The translations under genes and the position numbers were made by a program. 64,000 nucleotides of DNA. It comes from CAZPXZ01 sp965219495 (lineage in GTDB: Bacteria; Pseudomonadota; Alphaproteobacteria; Rhodobacterales; CAZPXZ01). Of this stretch, positions 46,124 to 56,424 are shown in pieces. The notes below the pieces were generated by a model. That model made no database searches, was not told the DNA's origin, and was given only the letters and a program-made list of their open reading frames with translations. Each line of letters starts with the position of its first letter. The first letter of the stretch is position 1. The DNA is taken from assembly GCA_965219495.1 (NCBI GenBank), contig OZ244777.1, positions 2,480,001 through 2,544,000 of the forward strand. Reading direction: 5' to 3'.

Positions 46124-46969
46124 GTGAGCGGCAAAACGTCCAATAGGCAGACCTGGCCGCTCACCGCTATATTGTTGCTGCCGAGCGTGGCCTTCATCGG
46201 CACCTTCTTTCTGTATCCGCTATTGATCACTTTCGGTATGAGTCTTGAGGGCTCGGACGGCGCCAGGTACTCCTTTGGTAACTATCGCGAGATCCTGAAC
46301 TCCGCAAAATACTGGCGCGTGATTGGCTTGACCGTGCTTCTTGGAGCGGCGGCGACCGCTGTCTCAATCGCGATAGCGATTCCACTTGCGCTCATTTTAA
46401 GGAGGCGACAGCGCGGTCACCACTTTGTGCGCGTCCTGACCTTGGTGCCCTTGGTAATTCTCGCTCTCATTGGTGGCCTTGGGCTTCTGATAATTTTTTC
46501 CGACACAGGCTGGGCAGGCAAGATAATTGGAGCCTTCGCCGGCGATCGCGTCCGGATCAACTACACGATCCACGGTCTCGTCATCTTCTACACATGGCTG
46601 TACGCCCCATACACCATCCTCACGACCCTTTCTGCAATCGAGTCGATCAACCCGGACATCGAAGAGGCGGCAAGGGTAGTCGGGGCAAGTCCTATCCACG
46701 TTCTGGGGCAAATCACCATACCGCTCAGCTTGAGCGGAATTCGCGCCGGTTCCATATTGACGTTCCTCCTAGCGTTCGAGGCCTTTGGTATTCCACTTAT
46801 CGCTGGAGGGGAGATTCGCCCGCTAGCAGTCGAGATCTATACACAGGCCGCCGTATTCAACAACTTTCCAAAAGGTAGTGCGCTCGCGATCATAATGGCG
46901 GTGGTTGCGCTTGTAGTATTGCTTGCGTACGAGATTCCGTTGGCAGGCCGCTCTCGACGCGGGAGATAG
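46124..46969 (+). CDS. ABC transporter permease (PotB type)
   Basis: A 281-aa inner-membrane permease starting at GTG 46124. It has about six hydrophobic segments and the EAA loop EEAARVVGASPIHVLGQITI in the second half. It pairs with the next permease, 3 bp downstream, to form the channel of the same transporter. Confidence 0.88.
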   Translation: MSGKTSNRQTWPLTAILLLPSVAFIGTFFLYPLLITFGMSLEGSDGARYSFGNYREILNSAKYWRVIGLTVLLGAAATAVSIAIAIPLALILRRRQRGHHFVRVLTLVPLVILALIGGLGLLIIFSDTGWAGKIIGAFAGDRVRINYTIHGLVIFYTWLYAPYTILTTLSAIESINPDIEEAARVVGASPIHVLGQITIPLSLSGIRAGSILTFLLAFEAFGIPLIAGGEIRPLAVEIYTQAAVFNNFPKGSALAIIMAVVALVVLLAYEIPLAGRSRRGR

Positions 46970-46972
46970 GGT

Positions 46973-47854
46973 GTGTCATCAATTGCTACACGGCCGGTCG
47001 TAGAAAGCTCGGAGATTGGCCAATCGCGGGATACATCAAGAAGGTCATGGAACGCCAGGAAGGCTCTTTTCGGATACGGAGTATACGCAGCCTTCACTGT
47101 TTACATACTCGCACCGCTGGCGGCGATCGCTGTCATGGCGACAGGAAAAGGTTGGTTCGGTGGCCGGTGGCTTCCTGAGTCGTGGACGCTCAAATGGTTC
47201 TCCTTTGCGACCACAGTGGGGGACCTCCCTTCACTCTTGGCGAACAGCCTGATCATCGCTGGGTTGAGCATTGTGATCAGCATGGCAATCGGGATTCCGG
47301 CTGCTTGGGCTTTGGCAAGAAGACGTATCAGGGTGCGCGGGCTCCTACTCCTGCTGCTTCTGGTTCCAAGAATGATCCCACCGATGACAGTCGCTCTCGG
47401 TGTTAGTCGAGAGTTCTACATTTTAGGGCTCGTTGACACTCATTTAGGCATAGCAATTGCGCATTCGATTCTCGTAGTCCCTTTGGTAATTCTCGTGATG
47501 TCGGCCACGTTTGAAGGTCTCGAAGAAAATCTGCTTGAGGCAGCAAGAGTGTGTGGGGCAAGCGGTGTGCAAACGCTTTGGCACGTGGTACGTCCGCTCA
47601 CTCTGCCCGGATTGCTTGCGGCAACCCTCTTTGCCTTTGTCACTTCGCTCAACGAATTCACTTTGACTCTCTTGACGTACGGCCCCAGAACAGTCACGCT
47701 GACCATTCAGACATATATTGAGATCAGCAAAGGTTTTCGTGAGATTGCAAGTGCGATTTCCGTATTTCTCTTGGCTCCTTCACTTATCTTGCTCATCATT
47801 ATACAAAAGTACATAAAACCCGAAAAAATTATTGGCGGTCTGAAGGGCCTATAA
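46973..47854 (+). CDS. ABC transporter permease (PotC type)
   Basis: A 293-aa permease starting at GTG 46973, with an extended hydrophilic N-terminus of about 35 residues before the first membrane segment. The EAA loop is LLEAARVCGASGVQTLWHVV followed by RPLTLPG. Partner of the preceding permease; the ATPase gene follows after 67 bp. Confidence 0.88.
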   Translation: MSSIATRPVVESSEIGQSRDTSRRSWNARKALFGYGVYAAFTVYILAPLAAIAVMATGKGWFGGRWLPESWTLKWFSFATTVGDLPSLLANSLIIAGLSIVISMAIGIPAAWALARRRIRVRGLLLLLLLVPRMIPPMTVALGVSREFYILGLVDTHLGIAIAHSILVVPLVILVMSATFEGLEENLLEAARVCGASGVQTLWHVVRPLTLPGLLAATLFAFVTSLNEFTLTLLTYGPRTVTLTIQTYIEISKGFREIASAISVFLLAPSLILLIIIQKYIKPEKIIGGLKGL

Positions 47855-47921
47855 CGCCTAGCCAAGTCGGTCGGGAATGCACCCAGGCGGATTGCCGCGG
47901 CGAACGGGGGCCAACATATAG

Positions 47922-49049
47922 ATGGGTGATATGGGGCACAGCGCAGAGAGTGGAACCGAGCGAGAGGTCCTACTATCTCTGAGAAATGTCACTAAGCGTT
48001 TCGGCAATCTGAAAGTGGTGGATGGAACGGATCTCGATGTATATGCCGGTGAGTTTTTAACACTGCTAGGCCCGAGCGGATGCGGCAAGACCTCGACCCT
48101 TCGCTGTATAACCGGAAGCCTAAGCATTGATAGTGGAGTCATTTACCTGCGCGGCGAAGATGTAACAAATCGTCCAACGCATCTGCGGAGGCTTGGACTA
48201 GTGTTTCAGAGTTTCGCGCTATTTCCGCATATGACCGTAGCCAAGAATGTGGCTTTTCCATTGCGGGTCCGCCGTTGGACCAAGGAGGCCATTGCTCAGC
48301 GTGTTGGCGAGACGTTGGACTTGGTTCAGTTGGGCGGTTTGGCGGATCGCTACCCGCGCGAACTGTCGGGGGGCCAGCAGCAGCGCGTCGGGCTGGCGCG
48401 CGCAATCGTCTACCGCCCGGACCCAGTGCTCTTCGACGAACCCCTCTCAAACCTTGACGCAAAGCTGAGGCGCGAGATGCGCTACGAGATCCGGCGGCTG
48501 CGTGACGAGTTGGGCTTCACAGCGATCTATGTGACTCACGATCAGGAGGAGGCGCTTGCGCTCTCCGACAGGATCGCTGTGATGAATGAAGGCGTTATCC
48601 ACCAGATAGGTCACCCCGAAGAAGTCTACGCAATCCCGGCAACGCTCTTCGTTGCCAGCTTTCTGGGCAATCCCAACTGCATCACATGCACAATTCAGGA
48701 ACTGACATCCGCAGGCGCCATCGTGCGGGTTGGCGACAGTGAATTTCGTTCGACTCTGGTGGGAGAGGGATCCCCCGGTGATCGCGCGGTACTCATCATT
48801 CGACCGGAGGACGTACAGGTTGGCAGCCTGGATTCGGACGCACCAATGAACGAGTTTGAAGGACGTGTAACGTCAGCGGGATTTCTCGGGGAACGTCGGG
48901 AATGCAGTGTACGCATCCATGACGAGTTCGACCTACGCATTCTCATGTCTGCGGATCAGCGCAGGATTTCCGGAGACCTCGTTTCAATTGCCATCCCGGT
49001 CCAAGAGTGCAGAGTGTTTGTCGACTCAGATGGCCAATCGGCGGCGTAA
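47922..49049 (+). CDS. ABC transporter ATPase (PotA type)
   Basis: A 375-aa ATPase with Walker A GPSGCGKTS, VFQSFALFPHMTVAKNVAFP, signature ELSGGQQQRVGLARAIVY, Walker B PVLFDEPLSNLDAKLRREM and H-loop VTHDQEEALALSDRIAVMN, followed by a C-terminal TOBE-type regulatory domain (residues of about 245-365). This is the PotA/FbpC class. The ribosome site is poor, and ATG 47931 is an alternative start. Confidence 0.88.
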   Translation: MGDMGHSAESGTEREVLLSLRNVTKRFGNLKVVDGTDLDVYAGEFLTLLGPSGCGKTSTLRCITGSLSIDSGVIYLRGEDVTNRPTHLRRLGLVFQSFALFPHMTVAKNVAFPLRVRRWTKEAIAQRVGETLDLVQLGGLADRYPRELSGGQQQRVGLARAIVYRPDPVLFDEPLSNLDAKLRREMRYEIRRLRDELGFTAIYVTHDQEEALALSDRIAVMNEGVIHQIGHPEEVYAIPATLFVASFLGNPNCITCTIQELTSAGAIVRVGDSEFRSTLVGEGSPGDRAVLIIRPEDVQVGSLDSDAPMNEFEGRVTSAGFLGERRECSVRIHDEFDLRILMSADQRRISGDLVSIAIPVQECRVFVDSDGQSAA

Positions 49050-49139
49050 CCGCAGCCCCCCCGGAGGCGAGCACGGCAGCCCGTCAAGGTCAAGAACCAA
49101 GAACGAGAATCGATATCAATCACCTGAAAGGAGTGACCC

Positions 49140-51488
49140 TTGATCAGAAACGAAGATTCGAACAGGACCATCCTGCCGAGACCGCGTCGGCCTCAGAGAA
49201 CCGCCTACGCGATTGATCTTCGAGATCAGCCGGTTCACGTCGAAGATCAACGCAAGGATGGCCCTCCAAGCGGAGCCCCCAACGTCGTGGTAGTTCTGGT
49301 CGATGACATGGGGTTCGGCGCACCGTCAACATTTGGCGGCCCCTGTCGGATGCCGGTGGCTGATCGCCTTGCCGAGAACGGCATGCGCTATACCCGCTTG
49401 CATACCACAGGGGTATGTGCGTCGACGAGGGCTGCTCTATTAACCGGTCGAAATCATCACAGCGTCGGCGCTGGATTCCTCGTTGATGCTCCTGTGGATC
49501 GTCCCGGTTACGACTGGCGTCATCCTTCGACTGCGGCGACGATTGCTCGCATTCTTGCATTAAACGGCTACGCCACAGGAGCGTTTGGAAAGATGCATGA
49601 GACGCCACCCACTGAGGTGACTTCGGTCGGGCCCTTCGATCGCTGGCCTACGGCGGAAGGATTCGAGAAGTTCTACGGCTTTGTTGGTGGAATCATGAAC
49701 CATTGGAATCCGCAACTCTTTGACGGGACAACACGATTGGAGCCTCAAGCGACTAGCTATGAGGACTATCACTTGTCGGAAGATCTCGTTAATCAGGCGA
49801 CGAACTGGATTCGTGACGTCCGCACGCTGCGACCGGAAGATCGCTTCTTTTGCTACCTACCCTTCGGAGCGACCCACACTCCTCTTCATGTCTCCCGTGA
49901 GTGGGTCGAGAAGTACCGTGGCGCGTTCGATCATGGCTGGGATCGACAGCGCGAGCTGACTCTGGAGAGGCAGAACGAAATCGGTGTCGTGCCTGAGAAT
50001 ACAAGACTCGCGCCCTGGCCAGACATAGTGCCGTCCTGGGAGCAGCTGAGTCCGGATGAACGTCGTGCGGCGTCGGCTCTCATGGAAGTCTACGCGGGGT
50101 TCGCCGAGCACATGGACGCACAAGTTGGCCGTCTCGTCGACTCACTTGATGAGATGGGTGTGCTCGACGACACGCTTATCTTCTACATCCTAGGTGACAA
50201 TGGCGCGTCAGCTGAGGGCGGTATCCTCGGCATGGACAATTTGTACGCGAACGTCAATGTGGGACCCTCAACCCCGGAAGACATACTTGGGAAGCTGGAC
50301 TCCCTGGGCGGACCCGATACCTGGCCCCATTACCCGGCGGGTTGGGCCCTGGCAATGGACACACCGTATCAATGGGTGAAACAGGTCGTTTCCCATTATG
50401 GGGCGACTCGGAACGGGCTGGTTGTTCACTGGCCGGGCGGAATTGCCACCAAGGGAGGAATAAGAAACCAATGGCATCACGTCATCGACATTGCTCCAAC
50501 GATCCTCGAAGCGGCCGGTCTGCCGCAGCCGATCTTGGTCGACGGCGTAGAACAGGATCCCATTGAAGGCGTCGCGATGAACTATTCGTTTGACAATCCG
50601 AATGCACCCGACCGGCACACCACTCAATACTTCGAGATCTTCGGCAACCGTGGCATCTATCACGAAGGATGGGTGGCCTGTGCGCCGCACCGTACGAAGA
50701 CCTGGGAGCCGGCGGCGCCGACCAATCCCCTGCGCGAAGACGATTGGGAGCTGTACGATACAACGAGTGATTGGTCGCAGGCGGAGAATATCGCGGATAT
50801 GTATCCCGAGAGGCTGGAGCTCTTGAAGGAGTTGTTTCTCATTGAAGCGGCTCGCCATAACGTGTTTCCCATAGATGACCGCTACTTCGGGCGCTATCAA
50901 GAGACACTTGCTGCCGCTGGCGGTGGAGTTTCAGGTTCAATGACCTTACACGGTCGGACGCGCGCATTGCCGCAGCTCGTTGTGCCGTTGGTCCTCAATA
51001 CTTCCCACACGGTGACCGCTAGGATTGAGGTGCGTTCTGCGGGTGCAAGAGGCGTGATATGTGCTCAAGGGGGAAGGTTCGCTGGTTGGGCGATCTACTG
51101 CAACGACGGCATTCTCACCTATTGCCACAACCCAGGAATTAGGCCGTATTTCTATCTACGGGCAGGGTCTCCGCTCTCTGCGGGAATCCATGACGTGCAA
51201 TACCAGTTCGAGTACGACGGTGGAGGCTATGGAAAGGGAGGGTCGGGATCGCTCTGGATCAATGGAACCAAAGTTGCCGAGGGCAGGGTCGAAGTCACGG
51301 CGAAGTTCGCGTTCCCGCTAGGTGATGGCTTCGATGTAGGCGCCGATCTGTATACGACAGTGACCGAGGAGATCCCTGTCGGTGATAACGAGTTTTCGGG
51401 CACGATCAAATGGGTCAGAATCGAGCCAAGAGACGGTCTTGAGATTGATGAAGGCAGCCGTGAGTGGATAGCTCAGGTGACTCAATGA
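49140..51488 (+). CDS. Arylsulfatase with atypical CASTR active-site motif
   Basis: A 782-aa sulfatase. The start is TTG 49140, because AAAGGAG lies about 9 nt upstream and no nearby ATG fits. Metal ligands are Asp55-Asp56 in VVLVDDMGFGAPS and the Asp-Asn of LGDNGASAEGG. The formylglycine site is Cys93 in GVCASTRAALLTGRNHHS; the family consensus is C-x-P/A-x-R, and here position +2 is Ser. The C-terminal quarter (from about residue 600) is beta-rich, resembling a LamG-like domain. There is no classical signal peptide, so it may act in the cytosol on an imported sulfate ester, consistent with the transporter operon 90 bp upstream. Confidence 0.85.
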   Translation: MIRNEDSNRTILPRPRRPQRTAYAIDLRDQPVHVEDQRKDGPPSGAPNVVVVLVDDMGFGAPSTFGGPCRMPVADRLAENGMRYTRLHTTGVCASTRAALLTGRNHHSVGAGFLVDAPVDRPGYDWRHPSTAATIARILALNGYATGAFGKMHETPPTEVTSVGPFDRWPTAEGFEKFYGFVGGIMNHWNPQLFDGTTRLEPQATSYEDYHLSEDLVNQATNWIRDVRTLRPEDRFFCYLPFGATHTPLHVSREWVEKYRGAFDHGWDRQRELTLERQNEIGVVPENTRLAPWPDIVPSWEQLSPDERRAASALMEVYAGFAEHMDAQVGRLVDSLDEMGVLDDTLIFYILGDNGASAEGGILGMDNLYANVNVGPSTPEDILGKLDSLGGPDTWPHYPAGWALAMDTPYQWVKQVVSHYGATRNGLVVHWPGGIATKGGIRNQWHHVIDIAPTILEAAGLPQPILVDGVEQDPIEGVAMNYSFDNPNAPDRHTTQYFEIFGNRGIYHEGWVACAPHRTKTWEPAAPTNPLREDDWELYDTTSDWSQAENIADMYPERLELLKELFLIEAARHNVFPIDDRYFGRYQETLAAAGGGVSGSMTLHGRTRALPQLVVPLVLNTSHTVTARIEVRSAGARGVICAQGGRFAGWAIYCNDGILTYCHNPGIRPYFYLRAGSPLSAGIHDVQYQFEYDGGGYGKGGSGSLWINGTKVAEGRVEVTAKFAFPLGDGFDVGADLYTTVTEEIPVGDNEFSGTIKWVRIEPRDGLEIDEGSREWIAQVTQ

Positions 51489-51862
51489 TTCCGGTCGAGA
51501 CGCCACATGGCGACAGTTCGTGTTCGCGATTTCCAATTTCGCTCGTATCGACGGAACACCTCTTCGGCGACCGCCTCGAAGACGGTCTCTTCCGGCAGCG
51601 CGGGTTCGTCCCGGCCTCGCCGGATCGCCGCCAGTAGCGATGTCGCTCGACTGCGGGCGTCCTCGACGGTCGTGACTTCGGCATTGCCGATGATTTTCCA
51701 GATACGCTGGCCGAGATGCCGGCTATGGATGAAGTAGCGCATTCTGCGGGAGGCGAGCACGCGGACGCCAAGGCCTTTCAGTTCCGCTTCACGGATATCA
51801 TGGGCGGATTTCCGGGGTCTGAGCGAGTGGACACGTGCTTGGTCAATGCGGACATTTGGCAC
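51482..51862 (-). pseudogene. Tyrosine recombinase (DUF4102 type), N-terminal fragment
   Basis: An arm-binding DUF4102-like domain (EAELKGLGVRVLASRRMRYF, RIWKIIGNAEVTTVEDARSR) and the start of a core-binding domain (VFEAVAEEVFRRYERNWKSR) end after 126 residues at the sulfatase terminus. The catalytic domain is absent. It overlaps the sulfatase stop convergently by 7 bp. It is a third, independent integrase relic in this window. Confidence 0.75.
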
Positions 51863-52917
51863 GGTTTTTCCTCCCGCATTCAGTTGCAGGCGGGGAAGAA
51901 ACGCCCATCGAATCGACCCAAACCCGCGAATGCACGAGAAAAATACGACGTTATTTCAACTAGTTAGCACCGTAAGGTGCGCTTCAGGTGTAACACCGAA
52001 TACAGTCTTACTCTCTTGTGCGGCGAATTCAGAACGAGACCACCGTACTCATTGATGTCCGGCGAACGGCCGACCATTCGACGATATCATCGCGCGCGCA
52101 CGCAATTCTCCTGGCGCGTCCACCGTTCTTGCCGTTCCAATCTTCGCGATGCGTGACGTTCGCGCCTGGTGGCACGGAAATCCGACTGGCTTGAAACTCC
52201 AATTGCTGGGGCCTTGCACAGGCAGGACCTTTTGGCCCGCGATCAGAACTGGCCATCACGACCAAGCGAAACTCCTGAATTGTCGGCGACGTTTTCCCGA
52301 TGTTCTGTTCTCGGCGCGGAAGCCGGGTGATGTAGAGGTATCTGTTGATCGCATCAGCCGGCCCGGTTTCGCGAACAATGATATGCACAATCTCGTGAAG
52401 GCCTTCGAATTAAGCGCGCGGTACGCGGAAGCGTCCGGCGACGGCGAGATGGTCCGGCGCATTCTGCGAAGGCTCGTAGTCCGGTATTCGAATTCACGGT
52501 ATCCAGTTCGGTTTGTGTGGAACTTGCGTTGGATCGCTTCGCCCAAGCCTTGTATTCTGATCACGATAAGCGGGAGCATTTCTACACGCCTCAGGGAAAT
52601 CGCGCGACGAATCGACGCGAATGCCGATGGCCGCAACCGCGAATGGCCTATTGGAGATTCGGGACAGCTGCGGTTCCGGTTTGCCGGTGAGCGGTATCGT
52701 TGCATCGCGCGCGCAATTCCTACTTCATCTTCCGACGATGCGCTTGGGGACATATACGGCAAGATCGATAGCGCAACATGTGTCCGCTACGGCTACATCT
52801 GGACTCGCGGAACGGCCTGCTTCGGAATTCCGCCATGTTGACCGAGGAACTTGTCGCAAAGCGTCTGTGGCCGCTGAGCCAGGACCAGGATCCTGAAATG
52901 CGAAATTGTTTCCGAAA
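51863..52917. other. Gene-poor region between integrase relic and cytosine deaminase
   Basis: About 1 kb with only overlapping, unconvincing open frames on both strands. No frame shows a domain I recognise. Adjacent to an integrase fragment, it may be decayed island DNA. Confidence 0.4.
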
Positions 52918-54204
52918 CTATCCCTCGGTCTTCCCCGCGAGAAAACTCACGGTCCGCTCTTTGCCGCCAAGATCCAGCTTCACTTCTTCCGGCGCAGACC
53001 GAGCGACCACATTGCCCCGGCGCAGTACGTAAAGCCGGGTGGATTGCAAGCGAATTGCTTCGACCGGGTCACGAGCCTGCAAGACAACCAAGTCGGCATG
53101 GCACCCTGGCTCCAGTCCATAGCCCTCCAGGTGAAGCGCCTCTGCGGCGGCGGCGGTAACCCCTCTGAACATGGCGCGCATTTCCTCTACGCCGGTCATG
53201 AGGCCAACATGAACGGCCATGTGCGCAACTTGCAGCATGTCGTGGCTGCCGAGGCTATACCAGGGATCCATGACGCAGTCGTGCCCGAGCGCTACGGGGA
53301 TGTCGAAGGCCACCATCTCCTTCACCCGGGTGAGGCCTCGGCGTTTGGGATATGTGTCGTGCCGACCCTGGATCACAATGTTGATCAGCGGATTCGGGAT
53401 CGCGATCAGGCCCGCTTCCTTCATGAGAGGCAGCAGTTTGCTGACGTAATAGTTGTCCATGGAGTGCATCGACGTCAGGTGCGATCCGGCAACCCGCCCC
53501 TGCAGGCCAAGGCGCTGGGTTTCCAGCGCCAGACTCTCCACATGACGGGAATTGGGGTCGTCGGTTTCATCGCAGTGCATGTCGACCAGCAGGCCGCGCT
53601 CCGCCGCAATCTCGCAAAGCGCCCGCACCGATGCCGCGCCGTCCGCCATGGTGCGTTCGAAGTGAGGGATGCCGCCCACCACATCGACTCCCTTGTCGAG
53701 CGCGCGCAACAGGTTGTCGCGTGAAACTGGGTGGCGGTAGAAGCCATTCTGCGGGAAAGCCACCAATTGGAGGTCGATCCAGGGCTTGAGCTCCTCTCGC
53801 AATTCCAGCAACGCGTCCACCGCGAGCAGAGATTCGTCCGTCACGTCAACATGGCTTCGAATTGCCAGGCAGCCCCGGGCAATCGACCAGTGACAGAGTT
53901 CGCGGGCACGGTCTTTGACATCCTCCAGAGTAAGCGTCGGAGCGAGTTCGCCCCAAATCTCGATTCCCTCAAGCAGGGTACCGCTCTGGTTCACGCGGGG
54001 CCGCCCGGCACTCATGGTCGCGTCCAAGTGAAAGTGTGGATCGACGAAGGGCGGGGTCACCAGCCAGTTGTCGAGGCGAATGATTTCGGCCGCCTGCGCT
54101 TCGATGTTGTGGGCGACTTCAACGATGCGCCCTTCGCGAATGGCGATATCGACGCCTTGGCGGCCATCGGGCAGGTTGGCGTTTTGCATCAGCAGGTCGA
54201 ACAT
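52918..54204 (-). CDS. codA: Cytosine deaminase family amidohydrolase
   Basis: A 428-aa metal-dependent amidohydrolase of the CodA class. Ligand motifs are DPHFHLDATMSAGR (HxH) near residue 65, CHWSIARGCLAIRSHVDVTD, HFERTMADGAASVRALCEIA, LLVDMHCDETDDPNSRHVES, AGSHLTSMHSMDNYY and GHDCVMDPWYSLGSHDMLQ, all in CodA order. It starts at ATG 54204 behind GAGAG, 17 bp after a BMP-type permease gene. It should deaminate cytosine or a related ring (isocytosine, creatinine-like) taken up by the transporter encoded in the same operon. Confidence 0.87.
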   Translation of the reverse strand: MFDLLMQNANLPDGRQGVDIAIREGRIVEVAHNIEAQAAEIIRLDNWLVTPPFVDPHFHLDATMSAGRPRVNQSGTLLEGIEIWGELAPTLTLEDVKDRARELCHWSIARGCLAIRSHVDVTDESLLAVDALLELREELKPWIDLQLVAFPQNGFYRHPVSRDNLLRALDKGVDVVGGIPHFERTMADGAASVRALCEIAAERGLLVDMHCDETDDPNSRHVESLALETQRLGLQGRVAGSHLTSMHSMDNYYVSKLLPLMKEAGLIAIPNPLINIVIQGRHDTYPKRRGLTRVKEMVAFDIPVALGHDCVMDPWYSLGSHDMLQVAHMAVHVGLMTGVEEMRAMFRGVTAAAAEALHLEGYGLEPGCHADLVVLQARDPVEAIRLQSTRLYVLRRGNVVARSAPEEVKLDLGGKERTVSFLAGKTEG

Positions 54205-54221
54205 GGGAATCTCTCGAATAC

Positions 54222-55169
54222 TCAGATACGGTCGCCGCGGCGAAACGGCGTCAACAGCGCCTTGGGATATGCGGCGCGGCGCGACATGATCACCATGGCG
54301 AAAATACTCAAGACATAGGGCAGGGCAAGGAAGAACTGGTAGGGGATGACAGCGCCGGCCACTTGCTGGGCGCGCACCTGCAGGGCGTCCAGCCCGGCGA
54401 ACAGCAAGGCGCCGACCAGGGCCTTGCCGGGACGCCAGGAAGCGAAGATCACCAGGGCAATGCAGATCCAGCCGCGACCGTTGATCATTCCGAAGTAAAA
54501 CGCGTCGAAGGCCGACATGGTCAGGAACGCGCCCCCCACCGCCATCATTGCCGAACCCGCCATTACCGCGCAGGTCCGCACCAGGAGCACGTCGATGCCC
54601 TGCGCTTCGACGGCCACCGGATTCTCGCCCGCCATCCGAACCGCCAATCCCGCCGGGGTCCGATAGAGCAGATACCAAACTGCGGGAACCAGCAGCAACG
54701 CCAAATAAGTCAGGGGAGTCTGGTTGAATACCACGGCGCCCAGGAACGGGATATCGGAAAGCAGCGGAACTTCGTAGATCTGAAACGGAACAATCTTGGG
54801 CGGGGTGGTCACCGACGGCAGGAGCATCCGAAAGATGTAGGAACTGAGGGCGATGGCAAGGAGGGTGATGCCGATCCCGGTCACGTGCTGCGAGAGGCCA
54901 AGGTGAACCGTGAATCCGGCGTGCAGCGCGCCAAATGCCGCGCCGACCAGGGCGGCGAACAAGACGCCGGTCCAGAGGTCCCCGCCCTGATAGACCCACA
55001 TCCAGCCCGACATGGCGCCGATGGTCATGATGCCCTCGATCCCGAGGTTCAACACGCCCGCGCGCTCGCACATCAGTTCTCCCAAAGTGGCGAAGATCAG
55101 CGGGCTGACAATGCGCAGGGTGGCGGTCCAGAAACCCACCGTGGCAAGAATTTCAATTAGGTCGATCAA
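54222..55169 (-). CDS. Nucleoside-type ABC transporter permease (second permease)
   Basis: A 315-aa permease of the RbsC-like class used by BMP-type nucleoside transporters. The conserved block is ATLGELMCERAGVLNLGIEG and MTIGAMSGW near the N-terminus, followed by eight or so hydrophobic segments and SAFDAFYFGMINGRGWICIA. It pairs with the longer permease upstream. The gap of about 70 bp between the two permeases lacks a gene. Confidence 0.88.
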   Translation of the reverse strand: MIDLIEILATVGFWTATLRIVSPLIFATLGELMCERAGVLNLGIEGIMTIGAMSGWMWVYQGGDLWTGVLFAALVGAAFGALHAGFTVHLGLSQHVTGIGITLLAIALSSYIFRMLLPSVTTPPKIVPFQIYEVPLLSDIPFLGAVVFNQTPLTYLALLLVPAVWYLLYRTPAGLAVRMAGENPVAVEAQGIDVLLVRTCAVMAGSAMMAVGGAFLTMSAFDAFYFGMINGRGWICIALVIFASWRPGKALVGALLFAGLDALQVRAQQVAGAVIPYQFFLALPYVLSIFAMVIMSRRAAYPKALLTPFRRGDRI

Positions 55170-55242
55170 GGCAGGCCGCTCCAGCCGCGAACCGTTGTCG
55201 CCTTTGTCCGCGGTGCTCCCCCGCGGCAGCCTGCATGGACGT

Positions 55243-56424
55243 TCATGACCACCGAATCCTGTACCGCACGAGCATGACGCTGAGCAGAACCAACAGGAGC
55301 GAGACAGCCGTGACCACGTCGGCGATGTAACTTGGCACGCTGCTTAACCGGCTCATCGAGTCCGCGCCCACAAATATCGCCGAAAGAAAGATCGCTGACG
55401 CGATCACTCCCAGCGGATGAAGCTGCGCCAGCATCGCGACCGCAATGCCAGCGTAGCCGAAGCCCGGCGAAATATCGAGCGTCAAATAGCCCTTGAGACC
55501 CGCCACCTCGGAAACCCCGGCCATTCCCGCCAGCCCGCCGCTGATCAGCGCGGTGCGCAGCACCGTGGTGTCGACCGGAATTCCGGCAAACGCAGCGGCT
55601 TCCGCGTTATGGCCGACCGCCCGGATTTCGTAGCCCCAAACGGTCATGGACATCAGCAGCCAAATCAGCACGGCAGCGCCGACCCCGATCAGGAATCCCA
55701 GGTGAAGACGGGTCTTGGAAAGAAGCTTTGGCAGGGTTCCTTCGTCGATGACCGGCGCCGCCTGTGGCCAGCCCAAGGCCATCGGGTCTTTCCAGGGACC
55801 CTCGATCAGGTAACTGACCAGGAGCAACACGACGAAGTTGAGCAGCAGCGTGGTGACCACCTCGTCAACCTTGAGCCTGGATTTCAGCACCACCGGAACA
55901 TAGAGCAGCGCTCCGCCCGCGAAAGCGCCCGCCAGAAACAGCAACGGGATCATCAAGAGCGGAGGCAGAGCGAAAAGGCCGGTGCCAACCCAGGTCACGG
56001 CCAGCGCGCCAAAGTAGAACTGTCCTTCTCCGCCGATATTCCAGAACTTTGCGCGAAACGCCACCGCCGCAGCGAGACCGGTGAAGATCAGCGGAGTTGA
56101 CCGCGAAAGGGTTTCGGAAATGGCGAACTTCGAACCCAGTGCGCCTTTCACCAGCAGCACAAGAGACTCGACTACGGATTCGCCGCTCCAGATCACGAGT
56201 GTTGAACAGAGCAGGAGGCTTGCGGCGATGGCGAGCAACGGCGCCGCTCCGGCCATCCATATCGGCGCATGTTCTCGGGGTTCAAGTCTCAATGCGCGAC
56301 TCCAACGCAGATCCCGGTCGAGCGAGAGGAGAATTGCCTTGTGTCCCGGGTCGAACCGGGGCGGTTCGAAAACATTCCTGGATGTTAGAGGGATCCAACG
56401 TTCATTACACCACCTCTTGGCCAC
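55243..56424 (-). CDS. Nucleoside-type ABC transporter permease (first permease)
   Basis: A permease of up to 393 aa with FTGLAAAVAFRAKFWNIGGE and GQFYFGALAVTWVG, the motif of the larger BMP-type permease, and VDEVVTTLLLNFVVLLLVSY. The GTG at 56424 overlaps the end of the ATPase gene; a TTG at 56292 with GGAG upstream is an alternative start that gives a more typical N-terminus. Forms the channel with the permease at 54222. Confidence 0.85.
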   Translation of the reverse strand: MAKRWCNERWIPLTSRNVFEPPRFDPGHKAILLSLDRDLRWSRALRLEPREHAPIWMAGAAPLLAIAASLLLCSTLVIWSGESVVESLVLLVKGALGSKFAISETLSRSTPLIFTGLAAAVAFRAKFWNIGGEGQFYFGALAVTWVGTGLFALPPLLMIPLLFLAGAFAGGALLYVPVVLKSRLKVDEVVTTLLLNFVVLLLVSYLIEGPWKDPMALGWPQAAPVIDEGTLPKLLSKTRLHLGFLIGVGAAVLIWLLMSMTVWGYEIRAVGHNAEAAAFAGIPVDTTVLRTALISGGLAGMAGVSEVAGLKGYLTLDISPGFGYAGIAVAMLAQLHPLGVIASAIFLSAIFVGADSMSRLSSVPSYIADVVTAVSLLLVLLSVMLVRYRIRWS

